DNA of 64,000 nt from Paralvinella palmiformis (Eukaryota > Annelida > Polychaeta > Terebellida > Alvinellidae): NCBI GenBank assembly GCA_025642065.1, contig JAODUP010000934.1, forward strand, positions 186,001-250,000. Direction: 5' to 3'. Within the stretch, counting starts at the first letter, position 1. Each line of letters begins with the position of its first letter. The position numbers and the translations under genes are program-made. The notes beneath the pieces were generated by a model. It did no database searches. It saw nothing but the letters and a program-made list of their open reading frames with translations, and was not told where the DNA came from. Of this stretch, positions 25,516 to 37,814 are shown one piece after another.

Positions 25516-25769
25516 TTCGTGGGATATATGTGTGTGTGACCAATGCCTACTATTTAATGATAAACTGATACAGACCACAGTTTATCAACACAATCTGTTA
25601 TAGATCTTACATCTGAGATGAAACGGATACAATAGTATCCGTGTTTGTGTGTATTTATCAACCCATAATAAACAATAATGTGTTTAATCGAGCATGTATT
25701 TAAATAATACGTGGAAATTACATATACTAAAGGTAACATATATATATTATAAGTATACAGTAGCAACTT

Positions 25770-26020
25770 ATCCGTTTTCCATTACAGCCACAGATAAAGG
25801 GTACTAATATATATTTTCTTCGTCTGAACAAGGTATTGTATTCTTTAAGCCTATTCCTTTGTCATGACCTTTAAGGTTGTCTTGATAAAGAGATTCTCCT
25901 GTTATCATGTATTATATTAAGCATGGAATTTCACATATGTAGCTACAGATTGTACTATTGATCTCCCAGAGGTAACATGATATTATAAATCACTATTATG
26001 AGAAATAAGTTATAATGGAA
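25770..26020. repeat. Duplicated segment C, left block (partner 31880-32180)
   Basis: The block containing ATGACCTTTAAGGTTGTCTT, AAAGAGATTCT, TGTTATCATGTATTATATTA and CATGATATTATAAATCA matches 31.9-32.2 kb in the same order and orientation. A second matching block lies ~3.1 kb downstream in each copy, giving offsets of about 6.17 and 6.10 kb. Confidence 0.75.
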
Positions 26021-26022
26021 GA

Positions 26023-26039
26023 CATGTGTGTGTGTGTAT

Positions 26040-26112
<73 letters not shown>

Positions 26113-26221
26113 TGTGTGTTGTTAGTGTAGTTTGTGCGTGTATTTATATATATATATATGTGTATGTGTGTGTGTGTGTGTGTGTGCTTGCGTGTGTGTG
26201 TGTGAGTGTGTGTGTGCGTGT

Positions 26222-26278
<57 letters not shown>

Positions 26279-26280
26279 CT

Positions 26281-26323
<43 letters not shown>

Positions 26324-26372
26324 CTGCGTACGTGCTTGCATATACGTGTGTGTTTGGTGTGTGTGTTTGGTG
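26023..26372. repeat. (GT)n/(TA)n compound microsatellite array
   Basis: Three alternating rounds of (TA)n and (GT)n over about 350 bp, with GC-containing interruptions (GCTTGCGTG). At least eight long open frames on both strands arise only from the repeat (CVCV, IYIY, HTHT). Confidence 0.97.
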
Positions 26373-26851
26373 TATGTGTGCGTGCGTACGAACGTACTTA
26401 AGTAGTTTGTTAAAAGCACTGGCACAAATAATGAACTGTTTTAAGTACAACCTATGGATCTATCATCGGCTAAGCTGCCATTCGTGAGATATGAATAGTC
26501 TCATCAAACAAAGGTACAAGTGGAATAATATAAACTCAATGTGATGGTTATGACAAAACTAATTCAGCGTCATAAAGTATGTGAGCTAATTATTCTTTCG
26601 TATAAATTATTTTTATAGTAAGACATCACCGGTAACTGGCATGGGCATTGTAATGGCTCGGATACGATGAAGCAAAAATGCGATGCCTCTATATTTAATT
26701 TATTGACAAACCTACTTATGGAGGTATATTCTAATAAGCGGGGGGCGCATTTGTTATCAAAATCTTCTAAAAGTAAATGATAATAAAACAAATATTTTAT
26801 ATTTGGCATAACCACATTGTGTTAAATCCCTAAAGACATCCAGCATTACAG

Positions 26852-27492
26852 ATGGGTGCATCTTCGATTACCCCTAATGGGTCAGTAAAAAATCTAGGGG
26901 TTATTTTTTACGAATGTATTAACATGCATGAACATGTCACATCAGTATGCCGAGCTGCCTACTACCATCTTAAGAACATACACCGTTTAAAAGCATTCTT
27001 GACACAAGAAGCACTTGTAGCTGTAGTCTATGCCTTTGTTACATCACGTATAGACTATTGTAGCTCCCTGTTATATGGCATATCTGATTATAACATTAAT
27101 CGCCTTCAGCGAATTCAGAATAGTGCAGCTCGCATTGTAACAAATACTAGAAAATGTGATCATATCACCCCAATTCTTCAAAAACTACATTGGCTACCTG
27201 TTAGATTCTGTTAATAACTTATAAATCTATTAATGATATGGCACCAGAATACCTGTGTGAACTGGTTTCCATTACAAAGTCATCCCGAAAACTCAGGTCA
27301 TCCAGTCAGATACTATTGCAGGTGCCAGTGTCTCGACTCAAGTCATATGGTAATTGTACGTTTAGTGTTTCAGCCCCCACAGGGTTTTGTATTATTTAGG
27401 GTATTATTATATTACATATTATTTGTACAGTGCCTTTGAATGGCTCCTGCTAGTAAGGGCGCTTTATTAAATATACATTATTATTATTATTA
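26852..27492 (+). pseudogene. LINE 3' end: reverse-transcriptase C-terminal region plus 3' UTR (CR1/L2-like)
   Basis: A 120-codon frame carries the post-catalytic part of a non-LTR reverse transcriptase: VKNLGVIF near residue 12, then HVTSVCRAAYYHL, SRIDYCSSLLYG near residue 67, and LQRIQNSAARIV followed by ITPILQKLHWLPV. These motifs are typical of CR1/L2/Rex-type elements. The frame breaks after LPVRFC, and the homologous continuation runs in another frame (codons for ND-MAPEYLCELV near 27230-27275). A 3' UTR with CAGTGCCTTTGAATGG...AAGGGCGCTTTATTAAATAT ends in (ATT)n at 27492. It is 5'-truncated, lacking the endonuclease and catalytic core. Confidence 0.85.
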
Positions 27493-27595
27493 TATGAAAA
27501 TTGTCACTGTACGATGACCAAGCACACAACTAATAGACTAAGAATGTATTAAAGCGGGCTATTTACTGAGACAATAGATAGATAGAAGTAGGTAT

Positions 27596-27598
<3 letters not shown>

Positions 27599-27646
<48 letters not shown>
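27599..27646. repeat. (TA)n microsatellite
   Basis: About 48 bp of pure TA between the two LINE fragments. Confidence 0.95.
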
Positions 27647-27648
<2 letters not shown>

Positions 27649-27719
27649 CGAATATATCCTTGCCATATCTTATTCGTGCCTAAAAACATATCACTGAGTA
27701 ATGGTATCATTTCAACTCG

Positions 27720-28616
27720 TCTATATGATGAAATCATCCAACGAGTAGATCATGCTAAATTTATCGCCATATATATGGACGAAATATTGTAATGGGGCTA
27801 TCACATTGATCATATAAGGAAGAAAATTGCCGGTGGTATATATGCAATCAATTCTGTGAACAAATATCTCTCCGTTGAAAATCTGAAATCCTTCTATTTT
27901 AGTTTTGATCATTCTTATTTGTCGTATGGAGGAATAATCTGGAGCTCTGCGTATCAGTTTGTGCTACATAAACTGGAAATGTTGCAGAAAAACGCTATTC
28001 GTAATGTATGCAAAGCTAAATAAAATGTACCCGGCACAACCCTATTTACGCCTTCCTAAATTAGCTGATATAGTCAACAAACAGCTTAGTAAATGTATTT
28101 GTTTTTTATCCTAAGGGCATGCTTGCCGAATCCTTAAAAACATCATTCTCAGCAAATTCGAGTATTTATTCCCATAATAGTCGACATTGTCGGGACCCTC
28201 ACGTTGTTAGACGTCTAACTTCCTCTATTGCCAGAACTTTCATTCATTGTGCACCAATAACATAAGAACTATAACGTTTGTTGGCCAGATCAGTTATAAG
28301 GTGGAGAAGAAACAAAACTTCATTAATCTATCTTAATTTTGCTTTAATAATTGTCCATATTACTAACATTGCATTGTTTAGTCATACACGTATCGGTTCT
28401 GGTAATAAATATAATAATAATTCGGGATGGGAGATCCAAGCATATTATTTCATGTAATATAGATACGACATCGACCTGTTAATTTATCATTTTACTTGGT
28501 TACATCAACGCACGGAATATTTCTTCAGTGCAACCCCAAACTGTATCGTTATTTACTTGAGATACGAACTATTCACATTTAGATACTGATGTATGGCGTA
28601 GTTTGAAATAAATATC
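27720..28616 (+). pseudogene. Second LINE 3' end, different family (Jockey/Daphne-like)
   Basis: Broken frames on the plus strand encode, in order, a VDHAKFIAIYMDE region (27741 on), YHIDHIRKKI, IYAINSVNKYLS, SYLSYGGIIWSSA and LEMLQKNAIRNVCKAK. Frames interrupted by stops follow, with a SRHCRDPHVVRRL-like block near 28180. This is the thumb and C-terminal region of a non-LTR reverse transcriptase, distinct from the CR1/L2-like copy just upstream. After the coding remnant there is ~270 bp of AT-rich 3' UTR ending AAATAAATATCTATCTAT near 28616, a plausible tail. Confidence 0.75.
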
Positions 28617-28879
28617 TATCTATGACCTCTATATTATGATAAATATTCATCAAAACTCGAAAAGAGTCTATCATTACAAATTGTCAACCAACTATCGGCC
28701 TCAATAATTTACAGTGTTTTCACCATGTCTATATACATGAAATGGCCATTACAGATATTGTTTTCCTGACATCTTATGAGAATAATAGAGCTATTTGTTA
28801 AATACTACACACCTGGAGAACGTTATAAATTGATAAACAAACTCTTATTTAAAAGCATCGACTCAATCCCTCCCTCCCT

Positions 28880-29330
28880 CATTCCCTCCTTCCCTGCGCC
28901 ACTCACTCAGCCGCTTATTCACTCATTCAATAAATAACCTAGTCATCCACGTCTGTTCTGATACCCTATTGCGATGTTAATACTTGCATTAGTTGACGAT
29001 TTTCACGTGTTATTTGAACTGCCCATCCTTGTTTCCCTCCTATTATACCTTGACATGGTAGCAAAATCATACAGAAAGGTAAATAGTATGTCCAATCAGT
29101 GTGAATATTCTCAAAAGCCGTCGTATAACAGGATGTATAGCGAATACTGTATCAGGGACAAACTGTGGCTGTAACACGGATGTGAGTTATAACTTGGTGT
29201 ATGCCATTTGGAATAAACCTGGTCTAAACGCCTCACTTTTAATAGTCTTTATAACGTGTTATGAGGCTCAGTGAATTATAAACCGTCGATCGAAAATGTC
29301 AGACGTAATTAGGGGAATTATTGCTTTAAA
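28880..29330. repeat. Duplicated segment C, right block (partner 35030-35320)
   Basis: Shared order of CACTCACTCA, CTGTTCTGATACCCTA, a CATT-GTTGACGA block, GTTATTTGAACTG, and later ATCG-AAAATGTC with GAATTATTGC. Similarity is patchy, so the duplication is old. The LINE fragments at 26852-28616 lie between the left and right blocks of C and are absent from D, meaning they inserted after duplication. Confidence 0.65.
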
Positions 29331-29870
29331 CACGAATGGAAATTATCTTTGGACGATTCCTGTAGGTTAGCGGAGTATAAAAAAATCCCGGATTTCTTGA
29401 GATAGTTCATATGAGGTGTATATCAAAGACAGCCAAGTCAGAAGGATTCAATACGTGTAACGCCCGATTTGGTTGAGGACTGTGGAAACAACGTTTCGGC
29501 GTATTCAGTGTGATTAACAATGATTCAGAATCGTTACATTACCTCGCTACTATAAGAAGAACACAAGTACGGGAACCATGTCACCAAAACAGGTTCCCTC
29601 TGCCTGGCTGATGATGGTTCAAGGAAGGTTAGATATCGTAATAATGTTCATCAACCTCACCCCTCACCTCCAATGCCAATTTTATACCTCAACATCTTCT
29701 GTTCACGAAGATTACAACAACATCGTCAAAATACTGGGTTGGTTATCATCTTTGAAATAATAAATGTTGTTGTCATAAACCCATCCCATTACAACAACAA
29801 TAATAAAAACAACCCCTTTCATCCGGGCAAACTGTCATCACAGTCATACAGCATTCTCACCTGGAGTTCA

Positions 29871-30033
29871 GGCGACCCGATAGCGCAGTGGTTGTAGGCT
29901 CGAATCCGGCTTATAGCTGTGTTTATAAACGTTATTTCTTTAGGAAGTCGTCTTTCAGTGGCAGGTGCTAGGCAAGACCAGCACCGAGGGTAAATAACTC
30001 AACATAACAACAACAACAACAACAACAATAACA
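29871..30033 (+). mobile_element. SINE family D, short tRNA-like head and (ACA)n tail
   Basis: GGCGACCCGATAGCGCAGTGG supplies a box A and GGCTCGAATCCGG a box B only a few bases later, so the anticodon part of the tRNA-like head is deleted. The body contains GTTATTTCTTTAGGAAGTCG and AGCACCGAGGGTAAATAACT and ends in (ACA)n. A related head starts GGGCGACCC at 39253. Confidence 0.6.
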
Positions 30034-31879
30034 TTTCTGTACAGCCATACATTAACGAAACGAACTTAGCATAATTTATATCACATTCCAGGTAAGTAAC
30101 GAAGATCTATCAGTCTGATTATCGAGTCATGGATCAGGACAAGGATATTTTCTATGGAATAAGGTGTTCCATATTTGACCTCCAAATTTGCACACGTTGA
30201 GAATCCTGTTTTCCTGTATAACGGTGCTCTAAGATGGAGTATGTGTACTTTTTATATAGGTCAAATACTCCAGGTAATCATATTGTGTATGGATATAGAA
30301 GATTATATATCGTTGCCATCAACAATTTTCGCTTCGATGAACCCGTGAAAGGGGTTAACGTCTCCATCCGTGTGTTGATTAATCCATGGTCTGTCAGCTA
30401 TTCCGATGTCAGGGCATGCATGATTACATGACAAAACCTGAACAGCTGCCATGTTTTTGTTTATAGGTATGTTGTGTGCAATAGACTTTTTCTGGAAATT
30501 TAGTCACTTTCAGAAGTTAGACACTTTTTGACTAAATAATTCACACAACGAAGACATAACACAGCTAATCAACTCACTACAAGAGAAATGACAAAGTCAA
30601 AACTAACACCTCAACTAACATGTTTTTATGAGTTTTATGTGCTTAGTTCTGATCCCATAACTTGTTTCTAACCACTTTTATATAATTAAGAATGGATAAC
30701 GTTTCACATTATCATAATGTATGGAAGAAAAAGATCTCTATTTGATGTCAATGATACAATTTATAATCAAGTTATTTACCGTATTTCATTAATGATATAT
30801 ATAGACGTTCAGATTTATTGTTGATCATCTGCATTTATATAACTAACTCCATTGAGTCTGAATATTCTTCGTAATCTTGATGGTGCAGCGTCTATTTATT
30901 TGCATCGGATTAGAAATAATTATAACCGTAATTATAATTATTACACTAAGAACTATTTTTTTAAAATCGATTCCACTCATCATGTGATGATTATTTAATC
31001 GAACCATTCGTGTATTTTGATTTAAGCACAATTCCGATAACGGAGTCTAACGGAATCCACTAATATAAATCCCGTATACAGCGGCACATTTCAAGAGGTA
31101 TTATATCATCTGGAAATATAACATAAACCATCTCTGCTCTTATACTGCCAAAACATTATCAATTGGACGATCGTAGACCTATTTTTCCAGGAGCCGTCTC
31201 ATTTAAAGCAAGAACCTTTACTTTTAAGATCAAAGCCCCTCCATCAGCCCAAATATTCTGCTAGTCGAGTTTCTCTTTGAAGAACCGTTTGCTCTTTATT
31301 AGCTCTCCTGTTAGCGATATTTACTTCATGTAATTTCTTTAAAACCCATTCAACTATTGTATCGTAATGAAGCCACGAATCAAATCTTAATCGACATTGT
31401 GTATCTCTATATAATATTTATCATCGATTCCTTGGATTCGAACTTCATCCAATGCTCCTTTAGGGTTCAAATAATTTCACAATTTCAGGAACATACGCTG
31501 TATAGATTAATCGTTTGATAAAATCACTGATTAAATGACAGCCGACAGACTCAATGGCTTCATTGGAAATATTCTACTTCCAATAGATGACATTATTTAG
31601 CGGATGCGCTGATGGCTTGTTTCGATTACCATCATGCAGCTGATAGATCAGACTGCACCACGAACGAACTTCTCATTTCTGTGTAATCAAATCTAATTGT
31701 CCTGAGTCTGTCCGATGTTTCATCAATCAGCAGTAAAACGCTCTAATTCTGATTTTCCAAAGGTGATACCCGCCATTTCATTTGTCCCATGTGAAGCCAG
31801 CATCGAGGCTATCTAACCAAGGTTAGTAAGTAATACACGTTAATAACATCGTTTGTTATGACGAGTTAGCTCATCATTC
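30034..31879. other. Gene-free stretch
   Basis: Open frames of at most 65 codons with no motif. Composition is moderately AT-rich without microsatellites. Nothing else recognised. Confidence 0.45.
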
Positions 31880-32174
31880 ACAGATATACAGCACCATATC
31901 CCATAATGACCATCCCCTCAAGATAGTCCTTACCTATGATAACCACAGATGAGGAGTTCTAATATTCTCCCTCATGGTCTCTACAAAGTAGTTTATTCTT
32001 TCATCTACCTTGTGACCTTTACTTTGTTATGACCTCTAAGGTTGTCTTCATAAAGAGATTCTGCTGTTATCATGTATTATATTAATCATGGGACTTCACA
32101 TCTGTAGGTACAGCTTATATATAGTTGACATTTCAGAGGCAACATGATATTATAAATCATTATAGAAATGACTC

Positions 32175-32180
<6 letters not shown>
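31880..32180. repeat. Duplicated segment D, left block (partner 25770-26020)
   Basis: Collinear with segment C's left block: TTATGACCTCTAAGGTTGTC, AAAGAGATTCTGCTGTTATC, GCAACATGATATTATAAATC. Both copies run into a (TA)n microsatellite at the same relative place (26043 and 32178), so the array seed predates the duplication. Confidence 0.75.
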
Positions 32181-32229
<49 letters not shown>

Positions 32230-32360
32230 TTTATCTCTTTCTTTGTCCGTGTGTTTGTACGTATGTGAATGCGCGAGCGTGTGGAGGGTATTTATGTTTG
32301 TGTGCATAATAATAATAATAATAATAACTTGAATAATAATAATAATAATAATAATAATAT
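32178..32360. repeat. (TA)n and (AAT)n microsatellites
   Basis: (TA)n at 32178-32225 and (AAT)n from 32307 to about 32360, separated by GT-rich sequence. Confidence 0.95.
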
Positions 32361-33340
32361 ACTAAAATACTTAGTATTTGTCACCTTTCTGTAAAATGTA
32401 TGTAGATACAATTTCTATATAGTAATTGTTATATTTGTTATTACACAACTATCCGATGTACTTATAAATATACATTATTATTAGTTAATGAGCAGAATCA
32501 CAATTATAATGGCTCCATCCGGTCTTTCGTCCCCTACCGAAACGATACAAGCTTCTACATGTTATTTGTTATATGGTTTGCATAGTTGAAGCTGTCTTAC
32601 AATATCTTTACTCCGAAAACGTGGTTATAGAACACTAATCCATGCCGAATACACGCTTCTGTAACACGCACCATAAAACAAAGGCCTTAATGGTAGCTTT
32701 TAGCGTTGCTAGTTACCTCAGTGAGCAACGGGCAGCTGGTCTTAAACGTAACGCTGCAGCACGCCGTCTAATTCTTATTACATTTACAGTTCGAAATAAA
32801 CGGCCTCTTCCGGACATAACTCTGCCATTTATCCGACTGAACGAAGAACTAGTACAATATAGCTCGCCAGAGCCTGGATTCGGATCCCTATTTCTCCCTC
32901 ACATTGCCACCGTGACGACGAACCAGTTTGGTTTAATCACACGAGCAGCTATCAGAGTATAGATAAAACAAAAATTAATCACGATAACCTTGTCCAAATG
33001 TTTCAATAAGAATCGCTTCTTCACTATTATGTACCGCCAAGATCGTTCTATCTTGATTTGATTTTGGGGAATACATTAGTCAGGTATTTGTCGTAATTGT
33101 TCGTCATTTTACGATATTCGTCAACCGACTCTCAAAGACATAATAAATTATGAACACCTAGGAATTTAAGAAATAATATTAAGCTGCTATCTTTTCATTA
33201 ATACAACATAAATAAATTCAGCTATTAAACACGTTATGTTGAAAAGGGAAGATAACTCACGGAAACAGATATCCTGTCTATGATACAATTATCAAAATAG
33301 TTTCATGACAGACTTTTTACCAGAGAGAGCTAGAGCAGAT
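32361..33340. other. Non-coding stretch with one unexplained open frame
   Basis: A 106-codon plus-strand frame at 32642-32962 is basic in its first half (AAGLKRNAAARRLILITFTVR) and not low-complexity. I recognise no family, and no splice or promoter context was found. It could be chance or a transposon remnant. Confidence 0.35.
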
Positions 33341-33362
33341 TTAAATAGCTTGCTCGCTAGTT

Positions 33363-33404
33363 AGATAGATAGATAGATAGATTAATAGATAGATAGATAG
33401 ATTA

Positions 33405-33474
<70 letters not shown>

Positions 33475-33488
33475 TGATAGATATATAC

Positions 33489-33540
<52 letters not shown>

Positions 33541-33557
33541 TGATTGATAGATAATAT

Positions 33558-33592
<35 letters not shown>

Positions 33593-33593
33593 T

Positions 33594-33633
<40 letters not shown>

Positions 33634-33682
33634 GTAGATAGATAGATAGATTGATAGATAAATATATAGATAGATAGATAGT

Positions 33683-33724
<42 letters not shown>

Positions 33725-33743
33725 TATAGATAGATAGATATTT

Positions 33744-33792
<49 letters not shown>

Positions 33793-33807
33793 CACACACA
33801 CACACAC
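33363..33807. repeat. (GATA)n satellite-like array with (TA)n-(CA)n end
   Basis: Roughly 380 bp of GATA units with occasional GATT, GATATA and GTTA variants, then (TA)n and (CA)n to about 33807. It is the longest simple array in the window. The 150-codon minus-strand frames are pure YLSI repeats. Confidence 0.97.
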
Positions 33808-34379
33808 GTACAAAAGTACGAAGACAAAGAAACCAAAAAGAGCAAGATAGCCTTCTTCATCAATAAGATATCATTAAGAAGTGGTAGAGGAGACGAAGTA
33901 AATATTCCACAAGCGTATTACTGACACGATAACCAATATCATTATGATCAATTAACCTGTATGAGTGGTTTGCTTAACCTCTGTCCATGGGTGATACATA
34001 TGATAAAACGCCGATACCCCCCCTCCCTCCCAACAAAAATAGCTTAATGAGAATCAATATTACACAATATATATATTTATCTACAATATCACTATTAGCA
34101 TTCTAATGTATTTGTGACAGCGTATTATTTTTCAATTCATTGCCAAATACGAGATCTGTTCATGAAATTAATTAGTTAATTAATTTGTACGCACCCAAAA
34201 CTCATGAAGTAATAGTTTTCTCTGTATAATCTGATTGTCGAGGAATTAGTAATTTCATTAAATTGATGGCTACGTGTGGCTTCCATCTCGATTAAAGCAA
34301 ATATTGTTCTTAATTATTATAATTAGACGAGATAACGTGATAACAACGTTATCAGTAGATCAAATTGGTAAATGGTATT

Positions 34380-34381
34380 TA

Positions 34382-34412
<31 letters not shown>

Positions 34413-34465
34413 ATGAATGTATGTGTGTGTGCGTGCGTGCGTGTGTGTGTGTGTGTGTGTGTGTG
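34380..34465. repeat. (TC)n-(GT)n microsatellite
   Basis: (TC)n at 34382-34402 followed by (GT)n with GC interruptions to 34465. Confidence 0.95.
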
Positions 34466-34861
34466 TTTCTCTCTTTATATCTCCGTGTGCGTTGGAGGGT
34501 GTGTGTGAGTGTTATTCGTAAATATAACCTTTGAACCATTCCTCAGAAGATTGAATCCCGATTACCGACTTGTCATACTGAAGCGTATAACACAGTTCCA
34601 TACTCTCACCACATATCAGACAAGATAAACTAGATGCGCTGCCGCAGAACCAATCTTCACTCTCGGCCTAATTGAGGTGATTACTTTAGCGGCATTTTCC
34701 AGAATTATATTTATAGAATGAAACATCCAACGAGTAAATGAATATTGTGTTCCTGGCGTCCTGAGTATCCGACTGGAATATTAGAGCTAGTTAGAAGAAT
34801 GATTTGTCAGGAAGCTGGATACCTGGAGATTGTGGAAGAATATTTATGACTAAATAATAAT

Positions 34862-35005
34862 AACAATAATAATAATATGGGATATTTATATAGCGCCCTA
34901 TTCAACTAGAAGCTGCTCTGGTGCATTTTACAATATTATTGACTCATACCCGTTTCCACCCAGTACATATCTCAACTCCCAAGGGAGCATACAACTAAAT
35001 TTAAA
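34862..35005 (-). mobile_element. SINE family B, 3' part, antisense
   Basis: On the minus strand it reads GGGAGTTGAGATATGTACTGG, GTATGAGTCA, then TTGAATAGGGCGCTATATAAAT and an (ATT)n tail. This is the 3' half of the element at 4093-4427. The tRNA head is missing, consistent with 5' truncation. Confidence 0.7.
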
Positions 35006-35029
35006 AAAACTATCTTCTAGCTAATTTAG

Positions 35030-35320
35030 CCCACTCACTAACTCACTCACTCAATCCTGTTCCGATACCCTACTTTCTTTTAAATAATCTCATTGCTTGA
35101 CGAACGTCACCTGTTATTTGCACTGACCGTTCCTCCTTCGTCTCGTATTATACAATAGCATTTGTAATAAAGGTGAAGAGAACTGTGAAGAGAAAGGTAT
35201 GTAATATGGTGAAAGGATTCCGACGACGAGTTAATACGCTAAGTGTATTGTAAACAGTTGGATGGGATCGTCTGACATAAATACGGAAGTTATTGCATTA
35301 TAAACAGCTTAGTTCCAGTT
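35030..35320. repeat. Duplicated segment D, right block (partner 28880-29330)
   Basis: CACTCACTCACTCAATCCTG, TTCCGATACCCTA, TTGCTTGACGAACGTCACCT, GTTATTTGCACTG and later ATCGTCTGACAT...GAAGTTATTGC parallel the segment C block in order and direction. Confidence 0.65.
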
Positions 35321-35780
35321 CTAAATTGATTATATTTGAACACATATCGGAGACTGTCGTATCCACGTTGATCAACAGTTTGTCGCTTAAGCTCCTTATT
35401 CCATGGGGTACAGCTAGCTGGTCGACGTTTGAGTGTGTCCATTCCGGAGAGTGTGACCCTCAGAAAATTATCTAAATCTGCTAAATTCTCGCTCCCCCCC
35501 GTATTTCTATTTCTAAGAACATCGGTTTAAAGATGTCTGACCCTGCCTGATCTGAACATTTGAATAGTGAACTGCCGACGCTCGGCTTTGATGTTTGCTA
35601 ATTACCAAACAAACGTGGACTTCCGTAAATCTTCAACTCTCTGTTCATTCACTGTAAACCGTTATCACAGAGAAGTTTCAAATACCTTGTGTCTGTTGTT
35701 AAGCGATTTATTTTACAGTACGTGTACTTGTGGTATACTTTTATGTTTGCTTTGCTTCTACGTACAAACTGATTAAATAA

Positions 35781-35791
35781 CACACACACAT

Positions 35792-35857
<66 letters not shown>
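35781..35857. repeat. (CA)n-(GA)n-(TA)n microsatellite
   Basis: Three successive dinucleotide tracts with sharp borders. Confidence 0.95.
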
Positions 35858-35861
<4 letters not shown>

Positions 35862-37224
35862 AGATAATTAGCGCAAACGTATACTTTGGCAATGAAGGTC
35901 TAGCTGATGCTGGCACGTGATCCATCAATTAGTATGTGGAGATGGCATCATTTCTGCTGTGATCATATTGATCTAATTACGCTATTAGTTAGTAGTTCAC
36001 TGATCGAATACAACCACCATTTCTATGAATAATAAATCACTTGTTAGTATTTCTCTTGTAATGATAGTACCTTGCCGAAATTTCACCAAATACAATCGTC
36101 AAACGTGAATCGTACCGGCGAAGGTCGTCACCGGAACTGGACTCAGATTGTGATAACAGAAGGGTGTTTATTTTATTATTATTCAAAATACCTCTATAGC
36201 CAAAGCATATAAAAGGTAGTGAAGACGTTCCGAGAAAGAGAGAGCTTAAGGAATAATTAATTTGCCTCTTCGAAGTGCCGTAATTATAAAAAGACCAATG
36301 ACGGTTAATGTGAAGGTCGAAATACGTACGCGTATCTAAATACCACAACATAAACTGTAATCGTTATGAATTAAAATAAATTTAAATGTAATGTAAATAT
36401 TATATTTATATATTGGCTATCACAAATGGGACAGTGGCTACTTTGATGGCTACCATTTCCTGTTATTTTCAAGTGCTGATTATAAATAATTCTGAATAAC
36501 GTTCTTTGACATCTTCATGTGATTTGGGAATTTGTCGAAATCTAATTCGTTGGTCATTACTAAGTCGTATTCTTCTTGACGGTATAATGGTATGTATTCC
36601 TCAGTGAGCTCGTCACTTACCACCTATCACAACAGAAATCCCCTTTTTATCATCTGGACCTGGTATCCAATACCGGATTAAAACTTATTAGTCTATAAGT
36701 CACGGTCTAGTTGTACTCTTCTGAGCAATGTTCGCTTCCAGGTGTTGATTGTCCGACACAGATGTCTAGATCTGGATTGGATACAACAATGTCCGGTGTG
36801 TAACGTATCCCTGCTACTGCCCTATTGGTCATAACTTGAGTATTAAACTCCGATTAAATCACTCTTGAATGAAGACTTCCCCAAAACACCTAAAACACGG
36901 ACAATAACTTTTGGTCCTTCATATAAATTAGCTACCACGTCTGTAAAATGTCTTATCTAATTAGTATTCTTTGCTGAAATATTAAAAAAACTAATTAGTT
37001 AGAAGAATATTATAATAATAGCCTACATTTAATAATCTGGACCTTAGTCTCAAATGTCTATATCATATGATTTGAGCTGAGACACAGACACTTACAATAG
37101 TATATGCATGGATAACCTGTGTTTTCGGTATGACTTTCTAATGGGCACGAGTTCACACAGGTATTCAGGTGCCAGAAGCTATATCATTCTGAATTCGCCG
37201 GAGGTGACTGATGAAAGGGGATGT

Positions 37225-37226
<2 letters not shown>
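35858..37226. other. Gene-free stretch
   Basis: A 104-codon minus-strand open frame at 36037-36351 shows no recognisable domain. No tRNA boxes or transposon ends seen. Confidence 0.4.

Positions 37227-37290
<64 letters not shown>
37227..37290. repeat. (TA)n-(GA)n microsatellite
   Basis: Pure TA to 37262, then GA to 37288 and a short G run. Confidence 0.95.
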
Positions 37291-37293
<3 letters not shown>

Positions 37294-37310
37294 ACATCCA
37301 ATAAATTCAG

Positions 37311-37390
37311 GTAGGACTTGGATTCGAACCGGGACATGGTAGTCTGTACCATAGCGCTCTAATCACTACAATATAGTGATGTCTGAGTGG
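37311..37390 (-). mobile_element. Antisense tRNA-like SINE head
   Basis: On the minus strand: TGTAGTGATTAGAGCGCTAT (box A and following), then CCGGTTCGAATCCAAGTCCT (box B). Both boxes are good matches to the Pol III internal promoter at tRNA spacing. The downstream body (towards lower coordinates) is replaced by a GA/TA microsatellite, so the family cannot be set. Confidence 0.6.
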
Positions 37391-37517
37391 ATTTAAGTAA
37401 ACATCCGTTAAAGTTAACGATCCCATTTTTCATTCGTTGCCTAGCCGAATAACAAATACGTTTGTGATCTTGAATGAACATAACATGACAACAATTATCG
37501 TACTTTAGTTTAAAACT

Positions 37518-37814
37518 GACTCTATGGCCTCATGATCTAGAGTCTGAGACTTTCTTATTCATGCTCATGCTGTGCAACAGGTCGGGGGTTCGAATCCCAG
37601 CCGTGGCACTATAGTAAGAGGAGTTTTTCCATCCAACCAGGCAACTAGTAAGGTTTTCTCCCCCGAATATGTCATCTATTGTAAATTCTAAATTTATTTA
37701 GAATTAGTCCCGATGGTGAGGCAGTAAATTACAGACCGTATGCGTCTTCCTCATTTGAGGTAGCTAAGCCGCGAAAAATAACTGCCATATCGGGCCATTA
37801 TTATTATTATTATC
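37518..37814 (+). mobile_element. SINE family C, better preserved copy
   Basis: The head carries CATGATCTAGAGTCTGAGAC and a full box B, GGGGTTCGAATCCCAGCC. The body is collinear with 21625-21925 and ends CCATTATTATTATTATTAT. Its perfect box B makes it the better guide to the family consensus. Confidence 0.8.

Noticed and set aside
26010..26487. Many overlapping open frames of 80-146 codons on both strands
   Set aside because: All are translations of (GT)n/(TA)n microsatellite (CVCV, HTHT, IYIY) and have no independent coding support.
33341..33863. Two ~150-codon minus-strand frames
   Set aside because: Pure YLSI repeats from the (GATA)n array, not a gene.
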